Below, piece after piece: positions 22,442-32,578 of a stretch of DNA of 64,000 bases (the first letter of the stretch is position 1; each line of letters opens with the position of its first letter). The stretch is taken from contig CM041297.1 of assembly GCA_023052935.1 (NCBI GenBank), positions 45,694,417 to 45,758,416 of the forward strand. Direction: 5' to 3'. The notes below the pieces were generated by a model. That model was given only the letters and a program-made list of their open reading frames with translations. It had not been told where the DNA came from and did not search any database. The position numbers and the translations under genes are program-made. Source of the stretch: Piezodorus guildinii (lineage: Eukaryota; Arthropoda; Insecta; Hemiptera; Pentatomidae).

Positions 22442-24723
22442 AAAAGAAACAAGATAACAACCAATGTAATTATAGACTTAATAATGCGTTAGGTATATAA
22501 TAATAATATGACAGTAATAAATTATGGGAACATAAATAATATTAAATGTGAAATGATAATAAGATGACAATTATAAAGTATGGAAATAAGGTGACAGTTA
22601 TAAAGTATGGAAATAAACAAAATTAAGATGATAGTTATAAAGTATGGAAGTAAACATAATTGAGATGATAATATTGTAATGAGAATATATAAATAGAGAC
22701 TAAGTAAATGAAAAAAATGATAAAGGAAAAATATGTGAACAATTAAAATTTTAAATATTAACAATTTTGAGTTGATATATGACGGTAATATATTAAAAAC
22801 ATAGTTAAGAGTATAGGATAATATATAAAAAATATAGTCATTACAAAAGAGAAACAGTATGAATAAAAAATAATTTAAATTTTAAAATAATGTAATATTA
22901 AACTAATAATTATATGTCAGGATAGGTAACGGAGAAAGATATGAGTATGGAAAGGGGGAGAAAGAAATGGCGATGAAAAAAGACCCTTATCAATAAGAAA
23001 GAAACACTTACGTGACAACGTGAAAGCTTTGCCTACAGAAGTGATGTTTCTCAGTTTAAAAAACGCTCATTGCGTGGAACGGAAAATATGAGAACTAAAA
23101 TGTCCGTTAGGAAAATTCCAAGAAGCTAAGTTATGTTTACTGATTCGATTGTTAAAAAATAGCCAAAAGTTATTACTTGAGAGTACTAGAGTTATTACTT
23201 ATGAGTATTTGATAAAATTGTAAGAAATAGTGACGAGGTAAAGATTAAAAGATTTTAAGTAATAACGGATGACGATGATAAATGATGAATGATGATAAGG
23301 TAATAACGAATGACGATAAGGAGCTGTCGAAGGAAATGATAAATAAACAGTAATCTAGTAGGTAAACAAATAAATAAATAAAGAAGGGGAGTACGAAAAT
23401 TAAATAAATATATAAATAAAAAAAAAATTGATAATAAATAAATAAAAATTATGAAGAGATGATCAGATGTTGTTTAAAAAATGAGCTAGGGATGCTTTAT
23501 TAAATTTAATATTTGAGAATAAGCTAGTGACAAGTTATTTTGTCAGTCTTTTGATTAACAGGAAGGGGTTACAATCAATTACATACAACTAGAACCCCTT
23601 CCTGTTAATCAAAAGACTGACAAACATAACTTGTCACTAGCTTATTCTCAAATATTAAATTTAATAAAGCATCCCTAGCTCATTTTTAAACAACCATCTG
23701 ATCATCTCTTCATAATTTTTATTTATTTATTATCAATTTTTTTTTTATTTATATATTTATTTAATTTTCGTACTCCCCTTCTTTATTTATTTATTTGTTT
23801 ACCTACTAGATTACTGTTTATTTATCATTTCCTTCGACAGCTCCTTATCGTCATTCGTTATTACCTTATCATCATTCATCATTTATCATCGTCATCCGTT
23901 ATTACTTAAAATCTTTTAATCTTTACCTCGTCACTATTTCTTACAATTTTATCAAATACTCATAAGTAATAACTCTAGTACTCTCAAGTAATAACTTTTG
24001 GCTATTTTTTAACAATCGAATCAGTAAACATAACTTAGCTTCTTGGAATTTTCCTAACGGACATTTTAGTTCTCATATTTTCCGTTCCACGCAATGAGCG
24101 TTTTTTAAACTGAGAAACATCACTTCTGTAGGCAAAGCTTTCACGTTGTCACGTAAGTGTTTCTTTCTTATTGATAAGGGTCTTTTTTCATCGCCCATTT
24201 CTTTCTCCCCCTTTCCATACTCATATCTTTCTCCGTTACCTATCCTGACATATAATTATTAGTTTAATATTACATTATTTTAAAATTTAAATTATTTTTT
24301 ATTCATACTGTTTCTCTTTTGTAATGACTATATTTTTTATATATTACCTATACTCTTAACTATGTTTTTAATATATTACCGTCATATATCAACTCAAAAT
24401 TGTTAATATTTAAAATTTTAATTGTTCACATATTTTTCCTTTATCATTTTTTTCATTTACTTAGTCTCTATTTATATATTCTCATTACAATATTATCATC
24501 TCAATTATGTTTACTTCCATACTTTATAACTATCATCTTAATTTTGTTTATTTCCATACTTTATAACTGTCACCTTATTTCCATACTTTATAATTGTCAT
24601 CTTATTATCATTTCACATTTAATATTATTTATGTTCCCATAATTTATTACTGTCATATTATTATTATATACCTAACGCATTATTAAGTCTATAATTACAT
24701 TGGTTGTTATCTTGTTTCTTTTA

Positions 24724-24764
24724 GCCCTGATGAAGGCCCACATTGTAGGCCGAAACGTCGGCAC
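24724..24764 (+). ncRNA. Hammerhead-ribozyme-like motif, E1 right arm
   Basis: Identical to the left-arm motif, in opposite orientation, so a transcript of either strand carries one sense core. Core CTGATGA 24727-24733, stem II 24735-24738 with 24748-24751, GAAAC 24752-24756, GTC 24757-24759, stem I GCC 24724-24726 with GGC 24760-24762. Confidence 0.6.
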
Positions 24765-25859
24765 ATAATTAAAATAACGCTTATTTTTAATTGTGTGTTT
24801 TAATTTATGACCGCACCCCCAACCATCTTCCTCATCTAATTTCTCTACGGTCAACAAAACTCCATCATTATATATATGAAATATATATAGGTAAGTAATT
24901 ACTATAGTAAGGGAAGATATTGCGATCGTGATAATTTTCGAATTCCATTTTCAACGGAAAAACACGTTTTAGGGTCCCCTGGGTCCAAATAACCAAGTTC
25001 CGCAAAAAGGTCTGTGTGTGTGTGTGTGTGGTAACTCCCGGCGAAAACGAAAAGTCATGTAAAACTGAAATTTCCTATTTAAGACAACTATACGCCCGGA
25101 ATGTTACAAAAACTTTTTCATCGAAATCGGCTGACGAGAAGAGCCACTTTATACCATGCATATTGCACCTTTTTATGACTTTCTCAAAACGGTTCTTTTC
25201 GACTATTTTGATTAAACTCTACATATTGATGTAAAATTTAAAAAGCTTTAATATCATGTAGGTTTCATTCTAATTTAAATAGTCTAATAGGGCGTAAATG
25301 CCGATATATTAAATTTTCTTCCTCTAAAGTACTTTTTATTTTGTATATTCCATAAAAATAACCATATTATCTAGTTACCACTAACAAAAAAACACGTAAA
25401 TATATAAGTTGAACGAATTCGATACCCAACTAAAAGAGAAAATTGAAAACATATTTTTTTAATGCAATTTTTAGTTGTTCAACATAAGAACAGTAAAATA
25501 CATGTATATTATACCGTTGGAAAGCAAAAGATTTTAGAAACAAAATGTATTATACAAAAGCGTGTGAAATTTAATAAATAGTCATGAAATCGATAAAGCT
25601 AACTGCTTATTTTAATAATAATATAATAGAATTTTTTATAAAACAAATGTTCTTTTAGAAATTTGATTTATTTAATTCTTTAATGGTTTCACTAATTTTT
25701 ATCCAATTTCAATTACAATTTTTTAATCTATTATTAAAACGAAGGTAAGTGAAAGTCGTGTGTTTGCCCGCGCTAGATTTTTAAAAAATATTTTTTCATC
25801 TCAGGATAACAAAATAAAAACGCTTAGCTATAAATATTATTGCGATAATGATAATATAT

Positions 25860-26232
25860 TTTGTTTATAATAATTGAATTTCCCTATTAACATTAGCTCT
25901 TCAGACCATGATCTGCATTTTGATAATCACACACTCATGTTATCTAGCACTCTGATCACTAGGCTCATCATCTACCTCTCTCCCTATGATCTTTCACGCT
26001 CTGAAGTAAGTGATGATACTCTTGCGTCAATAAAAGTTCACAATCCTCAGGGCGAAAGGTGAAGCGCCACAATATTCCAATCAAACGGCGCCTTCGTCAC
26101 GATGAACAGGATATTTTTACTGTTCAGAGAGGTTTAAGTTCCGGTTCGGTATTACTTCAAGCCAGATCTACCATTAGATCCTCGAATTTCCGTGGCTAAG
26201 TAATGTGTTATGAACGTAATTAATTACATTTA
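25860..26232 (+). other. Unrecognised coding-like stretch beside the LINE target site
   Basis: Less AT-rich than its surroundings. One frame is open from 26017 to a stop at 26199 and gives a basic peptide (SGRKVKRHNIPIKRRLR, then HDEQDIFTVQRGLSSGSVLL, then ARSTIRSSNFRG). TTCACAATCCTCAG at 26037-26050 looks like a splice acceptor that would open this as a terminal exon. An upstream frame (25874-26062) contains GAAGTAAGTGATG, which looks like a donor. No family was recognised. It could be a host exon or a fragment of an unknown transposon. Confidence 0.3.
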
Positions 26233-26556
26233 TTATTATTATTTACAGTTCTGCGCATGCGCGTGAGTATAGCAGTCATATTTCAAGTCGGCTCTCGGAT
26301 TTCTTGCTTTTACAGTTGGATTTCACTTCAGCACAGTCTTGAAAACATCATCAGACTTCAGGATAACAACAACAGTTATTATTGGAGCAAACAACGGTAA
26401 GTTGTGATATAATTTACAGTGTAAAGTGAATGCTGAGTCACCTCTTCATATCAGCTGATTGCCAATAGCCCGGCAAGGCTGGTCTTGCTTAACTTTTTTT
26501 AAGTTATTGTTTTTTTCCCACATCTGGTTATTATTTAATTACTTTCTATACATGAA

Positions 26557-27867
26557 ATGCGATATTATCATCAAGTAATGTCCTCCAAAGCTTCAACTAA
26601 AAGATCTAGATCTAGTGGTTCAATCCCGTCACCTACAAAACAAAGACCCCGCCGTGATACTAATAAAAGATTAAATCTACAAGCAACCCCTTCCGGTACT
26701 AATTCAGAATCTGAACCACAACCTGGCACATCGTCACAAGGGATGACTGACGAATCGCCGTTTTTCACCCCAAATCCTTTTCAGATTTTACATAATGAAA
26801 AAGAAAACATGGAATCTACTCCTATACCTAGTGAACCACGGCCTCCTCCAATATTTGTCAAAAATATTAGAAATTTCCAGTTGTTGTGTGCGCAATTGAA
26901 CAAAATTACCGAATCTACCAGCTACTACTGTATGAGTAGAATCAATGATACCAAAATATCTCCTACTACTGCCGAGACATATAGAAAAATAGTGAAATAC
27001 CTAACTGAAACCAAAGCAGATTTCCATACCTATCAGCTACGCCAAGAGAGAGCTTTAAGGGTTGTAATCAGAAACTTACACCCCTCGACACCAGTTGAAG
27101 CTATTAAAGAAGAACTAACGGAGATGGGCTATAAAGTGCGGCAAGTCACTAACGTCCTAAAGGATAAAATTCCTCTACCTCTCTTTTTTGTGGATTTGGA
27201 ACCAGCTGAAGGAGTTGAAAAAATCTATGACCTCAATAGATTGTACTATTCCAGTGTAAGAGTTGAAAAACCTTACACAAAGAGAGAGATAATTCAGTGC
27301 CATAATTGTCAAGCATATGGTCATACTAAAAGTTATTGTCATCACATACCTCGATGCGTGAAATGCGGTGAACAGCACAAGTCTGTGGAGTGTACAAAAC
27401 CAAAATCAACACCAGCTGTATGTGCTCATTGCCTGAAGGACCACCCGGCCAACTATAAAGGATGCCAAATCTATAAGGAGCTGAGGACCAGGTTTCAAAA
27501 ACCTCAAGTACTGGATGAAACAGCAAGACAAGTAAGAAACAGAAGAGAACCCTCAAAACTTATTGATGCCAATGTATCATTTGCCCACCTACTTGGAGGT
27601 GGGAATCAAAGTACTGAAGCCGTGGCCCTGCCGGAACTACAGAATGTACCTCAATCCATTCCACATATACCTCTTTCTCAAAATGTAACCAATCCTAAGA
27701 ATCCTAATCCACCACAAATCTCTCATATTCCTTCTCCTTCAAACGCCACAGACCTTACCAGTTTGATGACATCCTTTATTTCCGAAATTAAATCCCTTGT
27801 TATGCCCCTAATATCACTCCTTACGAATCTCGTAACAAATCTCATTCCTGCCTTAAAAAAACCATAA
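26557..27867 (+). CDS. LINE ORF1 protein (gag-like, zinc knuckles)
   Basis: An intact frame of 436 codons. This RNA-binding chaperone coats the LINE RNA and forms the retrotransposition particle with ORF2p. Residues 1-70 are Ser/Pro/Arg-rich and disordered. About 165-245 resemble the PRE_C2HC region that precedes the knuckles in Jockey/I-group gag proteins (VVIRNLHPSTPVEAIKEEL). Three zinc knuckles follow: C248-C251-H256-C261, C267-C270-H274-C279 and C289-C292-H296-C303. The C-terminus is Pro/Asn-rich and ends in a hydrophobic Leu/Ile-rich stretch. The Met at 26578 (residue 8, MSSKAST) is an alternative start. The stop TAA directly abuts the ORF2 ATG in the same frame. Length and layout are normal for Jockey ORF1. 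Confidence 0.9.
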   Translation: MRYYHQVMSSKASTKRSRSSGSIPSPTKQRPRRDTNKRLNLQATPSGTNSESEPQPGTSSQGMTDESPFFTPNPFQILHNEKENMESTPIPSEPRPPPIFVKNIRNFQLLCAQLNKITESTSYYCMSRINDTKISPTTAETYRKIVKYLTETKADFHTYQLRQERALRVVIRNLHPSTPVEAIKEELTEMGYKVRQVTNVLKDKIPLPLFFVDLEPAEGVEKIYDLNRLYYSSVRVEKPYTKREIIQCHNCQAYGHTKSYCHHIPRCVKCGEQHKSVECTKPKSTPAVCAHCLKDHPANYKGCQIYKELRTRFQKPQVLDETARQVRNRREPSKLIDANVSFAHLLGGGNQSTEAVALPELQNVPQSIPHIPLSQNVTNPKNPNPPQISHIPSPSNATDLTSLMTSFISEIKSLVMPLISLLTNLVTNLIPALKKP

Positions 27868-30538
27868 ATGACCTCACCTAATTCCTTATCCATTCTCCTT
27901 TGGAATGCGAATGGTGTTAGAACTCACACTGACGAACTTACAGCCGTACTGCAGGACAAAAACATTGATGTTGCACTCATTACTGAAACTAGACTAACCA
28001 CTAAACAGTACTTTAAAATACCAGGATATACGACATACCGGACAGACCATCCAGACGGCAAAGCCCATGCCGGTACTGCTGTCATAGTCCGCCGATCCCT
28101 CACCCATCACTTACACCCAATTTCCGCCCACGATTACCTACAAGCAACTTCCATCGTTATCAAAACCTTTTCCTTTCAGCTTATCATCGCATCAGCATAC
28201 TGCCCTCCTAAACATCCCATTTCCTCTGCCCAATTTGGATCCTTCCTCAACTCCTTGGGTAATCACTTCATTTTGGGTGCAGACTTAAACGCTAAGAACC
28301 AACAGTGGGGTTCTAGAACCACCAATTCTCGTGGACGGACATTGCAGTCTGCACTCAACTCCCGACGCTTTCATCTCCTACCTCCCGATTCTCCTACCTA
28401 CTGGCCAACAGATCCTAACCGTAATCCTGACATCCTCGACTTCTTCATCCACAGCGGATTAGGCTCTCTGAATTTTTCCATAGCTCGCCTTGATGAACTA
28501 TCCTCTGATCATAGTCCATTGATTCTAAATGTATCCATAACACCTATTCCTAAACCTATCCCACCGTCATTCATTAGGGGCCCTGTCAACTGGAACCTCT
28601 TCCGCGAAATTCTCACTAATGATATTGACCTCAGAGTGATTCTCAAAACCCCAAATGACCTTGACGACGCCGTATATTCCTTTACAACCGCTATTCAACA
28701 AGCCGCCTGGACTGCCTCCTCTCCCAAACAATCCCAAATAATTCCTTACAAAAGCCATTTACCACAACACCTGACAGACCTCATCAACAGCAAACGTCGA
28801 GCTAGAACATTATGGCAACGCACCCGCCACCCAGAAGATCGCCGCTCCTATAATTTTTTTTTGTAGAAAATTAAAGCGGGAGTTGGCGATCTTCCGTTCC
28901 CAATCCTACAATACCTACCTCTCCTCTCTCTCGACTCGTGACAATTCCCTGTGGAATGTCACGAAGAGAATCCTAAAATCCCACACCATTTCCCATCCTC
29001 TCCGGCGCTGTGATGGTTCCTGGGCTGCTTCTGACAAGCATAAGGCCGAGGAATTCGCACAGCACCTTTCCAAAGTTTTTACTCCTCATCCAGAGCTTAA
29101 TCCAACCCATACTGCAGCAGTTGAAGAGTTCCTCACGTCACCAATACCACTATCCTTACCACCTAAAGCAGTTAATCCCTCTGAGGTCAGATATCTTCTC
29201 CAAAAACTTACCCTCCGTAAATCTCCTGGACACGATCTCCTTACTCCCCAGATCCTCCGACAACTTCCGCAGAAAGCCATTACATTCCTTACATATCTCT
29301 ATAACTGTATCCTACGCACTACCTATTTTCCTCTCTTATGGAAACATTCAACTATGATCCTTTTCCTAAAACCAGGCAAACCTTCTAACAACACGTCATC
29401 TTACAGCCTACTTCCGATCCTCTCAAAAATTTTCGAAAAGCTCCTACTAAAACGAATCCTAGCCAAATTTCAAAATTTTCCTTCACATCAGTTCGGATTT
29501 CGTCCTCAACATTCCACGGTTCAGCAAGGACTCCGAGTTGTAGACCACATTTCCTCCGCCCTTGAGTGCAAGGAGTATTGTTCGGGTGCCTTTCTGGACA
29601 TAGCTCAAGCTTTTGACCGGGTGTGGCACCCGGGACTGCTCTTTAAGCTCAAAACCCATTTACCTCAATCCTTATACCTAATCCTCCGATCCTATTTATC
29701 CAACCGCTCCTTCCGAGTTCGCTGTGGTTCCGAATTTTCCGAACAATATACTGTTGAGGCCGGTGTTCCTCAAGGCAGCGTCTTAGGACCCGTTCTCTAC
29801 ATCCTCTTCACCGCCGATATCCCTACCGACCCCAATACCTTTCTGGCAACATTTGCTGATGACACAGCCATTTTATCATCCGATTCCGATCCTGAAGCAG
29901 CATCGCTAAATCTCCAAAAGCACCTTTCCCTTGTCGAAGACTGGTGCAATGCTTGGCGCATTAAGGTGAACGAAAGCAAATGCACTCACGTCACATTCAC
30001 CCTTCGACGCAAATCCTGTCCAACGGTTAATTTCAATTCCATACCGCTTCCTTCCTCAGACACAGTCCGGTATCTCGGCTTTTTACTAGACAAAAGACTG
30101 ACGTGGAACCCACATACAAGACTAAAAAGAAAAGAACTCAACCGCAGATTCGGCCAGTTATACAGACTACTAAACAGAAAATCTCATCTTACAGTTGACA
30201 ACAAATTACTAATATACAAGACAGTACTGAAACCTATATGGACCTACGGACTTGAACTGTGGGGGACAGCTAAACATTCTAACATTAAACGCATCCAATC
30301 CTTCCAATCCAAAGTCCTCCGAACAATAGTTAATGCTCCTTATTACGTTACCAACTGTACCCTACACCATGACCTTGATATTCCGTTTGTTTTAGACCTG
30401 GTACCATCCAAATTTTCCAAATTTCATCAGAACCTTAGTCATCATCCTAACCCTCTAGCACAATCCCTATCCAGCACCACCCATCCCTACAATCCTCCTC
30501 GAAGATTGAAACGGCAGTGGCCACGAGACCTATTGTAA
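27868..30538 (+). pseudogene. LINE ORF2: APE endonuclease plus reverse transcriptase, one frameshift
   Basis: ORF2p nicks the target and reverse-transcribes the LINE RNA from the nick. The endonuclease comes first: WNANG (12-16), E40 in LITETRL, GADLNAKNQQWG (D139, N141), PDILDFF (D188) and SDHSP (D214, H215). At 28854-28862 a run of nine T shifts the frame to a premature TAG at 28866. Eight T would keep the frame open, so a one-base gain explains the break. The RT continues in the next frame to 30538: SPGHDLLTP, GFRPQHST, motif A FLDIAQAFD, motif B GVPQGSVLGP, motif C FADD, then YLGFLLDKRLTW and a Jockey-type tail (RRLKRQWPRDLL). Where related LINEs have a YRPISLL-type motif, this copy has SSYSLLP, suggesting loss of three residues. 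There is no RNase H. No ATG opens the second half; it is only a continuation. Confidence 0.9.
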
Positions 30539-31017
30539 ACATTTAAACTGGAGTTCTGACAATGGTCAGATCCTCCACTCATGTACGGTATGTTTGTGGC
30601 TACAGCGCCCTAACTCAGCCTCCACTGGCTCAGACCAGTGATGCGGCTGAGATAGAGGTGCTGGGATCTCTTGGATTCCGCTTTTTCCTCCACTTGTGGA
30701 GGAAAAAGCGCTTGCTGGGGTCCCTTTAGCAATTGTATATATTGTATATAGTTATGATTGTGTGTAAGATGTTTATTTATTTGCCAACTTTTTGTTTATC
30801 TCAATAATAGGTTTATGTTTCGATTTGTTTTGTTTTTTATTTATTATTATTTTATTGTATATATTTGAATTTATGTTATATTTTTTGAAATTTGACCATT
30901 ATTATTATTTTCTGTATATATAGTATGAATGAGGTCTCTTATCAATATTATTATTGTTCATTTTGTAACAAATTGTAATATATCTCAATAAAAAAAAAAA
31001 AAATAATAAAAAAAAAA
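30539..31017 (+). other. LINE 3' UTR with tail
   Basis: It carries the hairpin at 30679-30710, a second short stem nearby (CCTCCACTGG...CCAGTG, about 30620-30645), then an AT-rich stretch ending AATATATCTCAATAA and an A-rich tail. The same order is kept in the sister copy at 37.76-38.22 kb. Confidence 0.8.
30679..30710 (+). promoter_or_regulatory. Conserved hairpin in the LINE 3' UTR
   Basis: Perfect stem of 15 bp: CGCTTTTTCCTCCAC at 30679-30693 pairs with GTGGAGGAAAAAGCG at 30696-30710, loop TT. The sister copy keeps the stem with three changes, all giving G-U pairs on the sense RNA. A likely role is recognition of the template by ORF2p (inference). Confidence 0.7.
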
Positions 31018-31081
31018 TTATTATTATTTACAATTGTTTTTGCTTGATCCATTGCTGTTTGCCATCTGCAAAAAAAAAAAA

Positions 31082-31082
<1 letters not shown>

Positions 31083-31141
<59 letters not shown>
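31083..31141. repeat. (AT)n microsatellite
   Basis: About 29 AT units, preceded by an A run. It truncates the LINE fragment to its right. Confidence 0.95.
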
Positions 31142-31143
<2 letters not shown>

Positions 31144-31159
31144 TACAATAAGCAAGTAT

Positions 31160-31500
31160 GTTAACTTCCGAAAGTCGGTTAAATCAAGACATCTCTAGGC
31201 CACCGCCTCAAAAGTCGTCGGGGTGGGTTGTACGGGTTGGTGTAAGATTTAAGTGTTTGGGCCGATGGGCTCATGTTGTAAGTCAGTCTGTCATGAAATC
31301 TTTTATAGTATTCTGTGGTTGTGTCTGAAACTGTGAGTATGTCCAAGTCTCTGTGAAGTCATTCGTTGGTTACATAAAACGGTGAATCCTCGATTTTTCG
31401 CAATATTTTCGATTGAAGAGACTGAATTATTTGGATGTTAGAGTTTTTGGCAGATCCCCATAGCTATATCCCATAATTAAAATACATTAATAAAGACACG
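31160..31500 (-). pseudogene. Jockey-like LINE ORF2 C-terminal fragment
   Basis: The minus strand encodes LWGSAKNSNIQIIQSLQSK, ILRKIEDSPFYVTNE, HRDLDILTVSD and YNPPRRLLRRWP, which is the C-terminal part after the RT thumb in Jockey-type LINEs. It aligns with LWGTAKHSNIKRIQSFQSK of the full-length LINE but belongs to another subfamily. Stops are present. Confidence 0.75.
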
Positions 31501-31872
31501 TTTTATGAATAAATGAAGTAATATTATATATATATATTTTTAATAACTGACCTGGGTAGAAGTAGTATTTTGTTTGTTTGAAAACATTGAGTGGAATAGG
31601 AAGGCATTAGATAGAGACCAGTTGAGAACACATTCAAATGCAGATTACATATTGATATATGTGATAATGAAGTATCAGGATTTAATGTTGTGATTTAAAT
31701 TTATTTTAATGACCTATATTGTATAAAAATATGGTAATAGATGTGAGTATATATAAAATTTTATACATAGTGTAAATAGTTAAATTATAAATTATTTCTA
31801 ATTTATAAATAATATATACTTAATATATATATATAATTAGTTGAAATAATTGTACAATTATATTTTAGATAA
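31501..31872. other. Unassigned AT-rich stretch
   Basis: No ORF; it leads into a hammerhead-like motif and may belong to the same decayed element. Confidence 0.35.
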
Positions 31873-31911
31873 TATCTGAAGATGAGGCAAGTGAAGCCTC
31901 GAAACGTTATA
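31873..31911 (+). ncRNA. Hammerhead-ribozyme-like motif (solo)
   Basis: Order: TAT, CTGAAGA, extra T, stem II GAGGC/GCCTC with loop AAGTGAA, GAAAC, GTT, ATA. The core fits CUGANGA/GAAA with a GUU triplet. Stem sequences differ completely from E1 and E2 but pair perfectly. No inverted partner was found nearby. Confidence 0.55.
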
Positions 31912-32049
31912 AAGTTTAACATGTGTTAATAAATGGATACATATGAACAAAATAAGGAAGAGATCGTTTCCAATTAATATGATCAGATGAAGTAATATGT
32001 ATCATAAATGATGTTATTATCCAATAAAACAAATTTTTCATTTTAAAGT

Positions 32050-32200
32050 TTATTTCGGTTGGCGTGACAGGCCGTGGCCTCGCGGTATGGTTCCTAAGAT
32101 CCCACACCGCGATTCTCGATGATACGTTATGTGGTCGTGTCATCACTCCCTACGCCTATTTTTGTGAGTGGTCAACAGTTGGCTGACAGGACTAGTCGAA
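32050..32200 (-). mobile_element. SINE D body fragment
   Basis: Shares GGCGTGACAGGCC, ATTCTCGATGA, TCATCACTCCCTACGCCTAT, GTGAGTGG and CAGTTGGCTGACAGGA with the 18.9-kb copy. The tRNA-like head is missing. Confidence 0.65.
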
Positions 32201-32353
32201 TAAGTTCTAAGACATAGTTTATCTACCATGTCTTTACTCATTTCGTTTGCTACTGATCTTAATTCAATTAAATACTGAAATGACGATACTATAACTATCG
32301 ATATTTTAGTGCTGATATTACACCGATATCAATAGCCTATCTATTGTAGACAG

Positions 32354-32578
32354 ATGAACACAAAACGCTGCGCGTGCGCCAGTCTGGAGCATGTTGGTAA
32401 CGCGAATCAAAATCAAAGGTTTTGCCCCTGCCAAAAATCGCATAACGCGCCTAAAGAAGAATTTACTTTAAAGAACAACAACAAAGATCACGTTATTTCT
32501 TTAAGGAAAACTCCAGAGTGGCCCTCTATCCCTCTATTATTCAACCCTGACGACATTTTCTCCTACAATCACTTATGA
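32354..32578 (+). CDS. Unrecognised 74-codon ORF, Cys-rich start
   Basis: ATG-initiated frame of 74 codons (MNTKRCACASLEHVGNANQN, then RFCPCQKSHNAPKEEF). The first third holds four Cys in C-x-C and C-x-C form. The rest is polar. No signal peptide, family or neighbour supports a function. It sits in unassigned DNA less AT-rich than its surroundings. It may be a chance ORF or an exon fragment. Confidence 0.2.
   Translation: MNTKRCACASLEHVGNANQNQRFCPCQKSHNAPKEEFTLKNNNKDHVISLRKTPEWPSIPLLFNPDDIFSYNHL

Larger units (their letters stand above)
22328..24870 (+). mobile_element. Element E1: 2.5-kb palindrome with hammerhead-like motifs (Penelope-like?)
   Basis: Two arms of about 1.24 kb, near-identical and inverted, with only scattered one-base indels seen. 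They are separated by a 22-base loop at 23571-23592. The target duplication TATATATGAAATA is at 22315-22327 and 24871-24883. A tail of 33 bases (24838-24870, containing CTACGGTCAAC) exists on the right side only. Each arm has a hammerhead-like core about 75 bases inside its end. No reverse transcriptase or endonuclease frame is visible. The matching 80-codon ORFs in the arms are low-complexity reading. Inverted terminal repeats, a one-sided extension of about 34 bp, variable target duplications and hammerhead motifs are known for Penelope-like elements. This would be a non-autonomous or snap-back derivative (inference). Confidence 0.65.
22303..25790 (-). repeat. Repeat A, reverse copy split by the palindromic element
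   Basis: The left piece, 22303-22327, has the terminal CTTACCTATATATGAAATA. The remainder, 24871-25790, resumes with the same bases duplicated and runs to the start-type end GGTAAGTGAAAGTCGTGTGT. The palindromic element lies in between with a 13-bp duplication. The ORF at 25016-25234 is part of the repeat. Confidence 0.8.
26248..31017 (+). mobile_element. Full-length Jockey-type LINE
   Basis: A non-LTR retrotransposon with 5' UTR, ORF1, ORF2 (endonuclease and RT, no RNase H), 3' UTR and A-rich tail. It is flanked by the perfect 15-bp target duplication TTATTATTATTTACA at 26233-26247 and 31018-31032. The 5' end starts GTTCTGCGCATGCGCGTGAG, a local CpG-rich patch expected of an internal promoter. 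The 3' end is ATATATCTCAATAAAAA with an A-rich tail. The perfect duplication and complete length suggest a recent insertion. A 5'-truncated sister is at 37759-38470. The only obvious disabling change is a one-base insertion in ORF2, together with a possible small in-frame deletion in the RT. Confidence 0.9.

Noticed and set aside
22522..24642. Two identical 80-codon ORFs (22522-22764 minus, 24400-24642 plus)
   Set aside because: They are the same AT-rich sequence read in the two arms of the palindrome; low-complexity Leu/Ile/Ser, no start context or domain.
22328..24870. Palindrome as a pure sequencing or assembly artefact
   Set aside because: The 13-bp target duplication, the one-sided tail and the parallel element E2 point to a real insertion. 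The small indels between arms still leave some doubt, so this is kept as a refuting test.
28883..30538. A separate RT gene starting at 28883
   Set aside because: The start is TTG and the frame is simply ORF2 continuing after a one-base shift.
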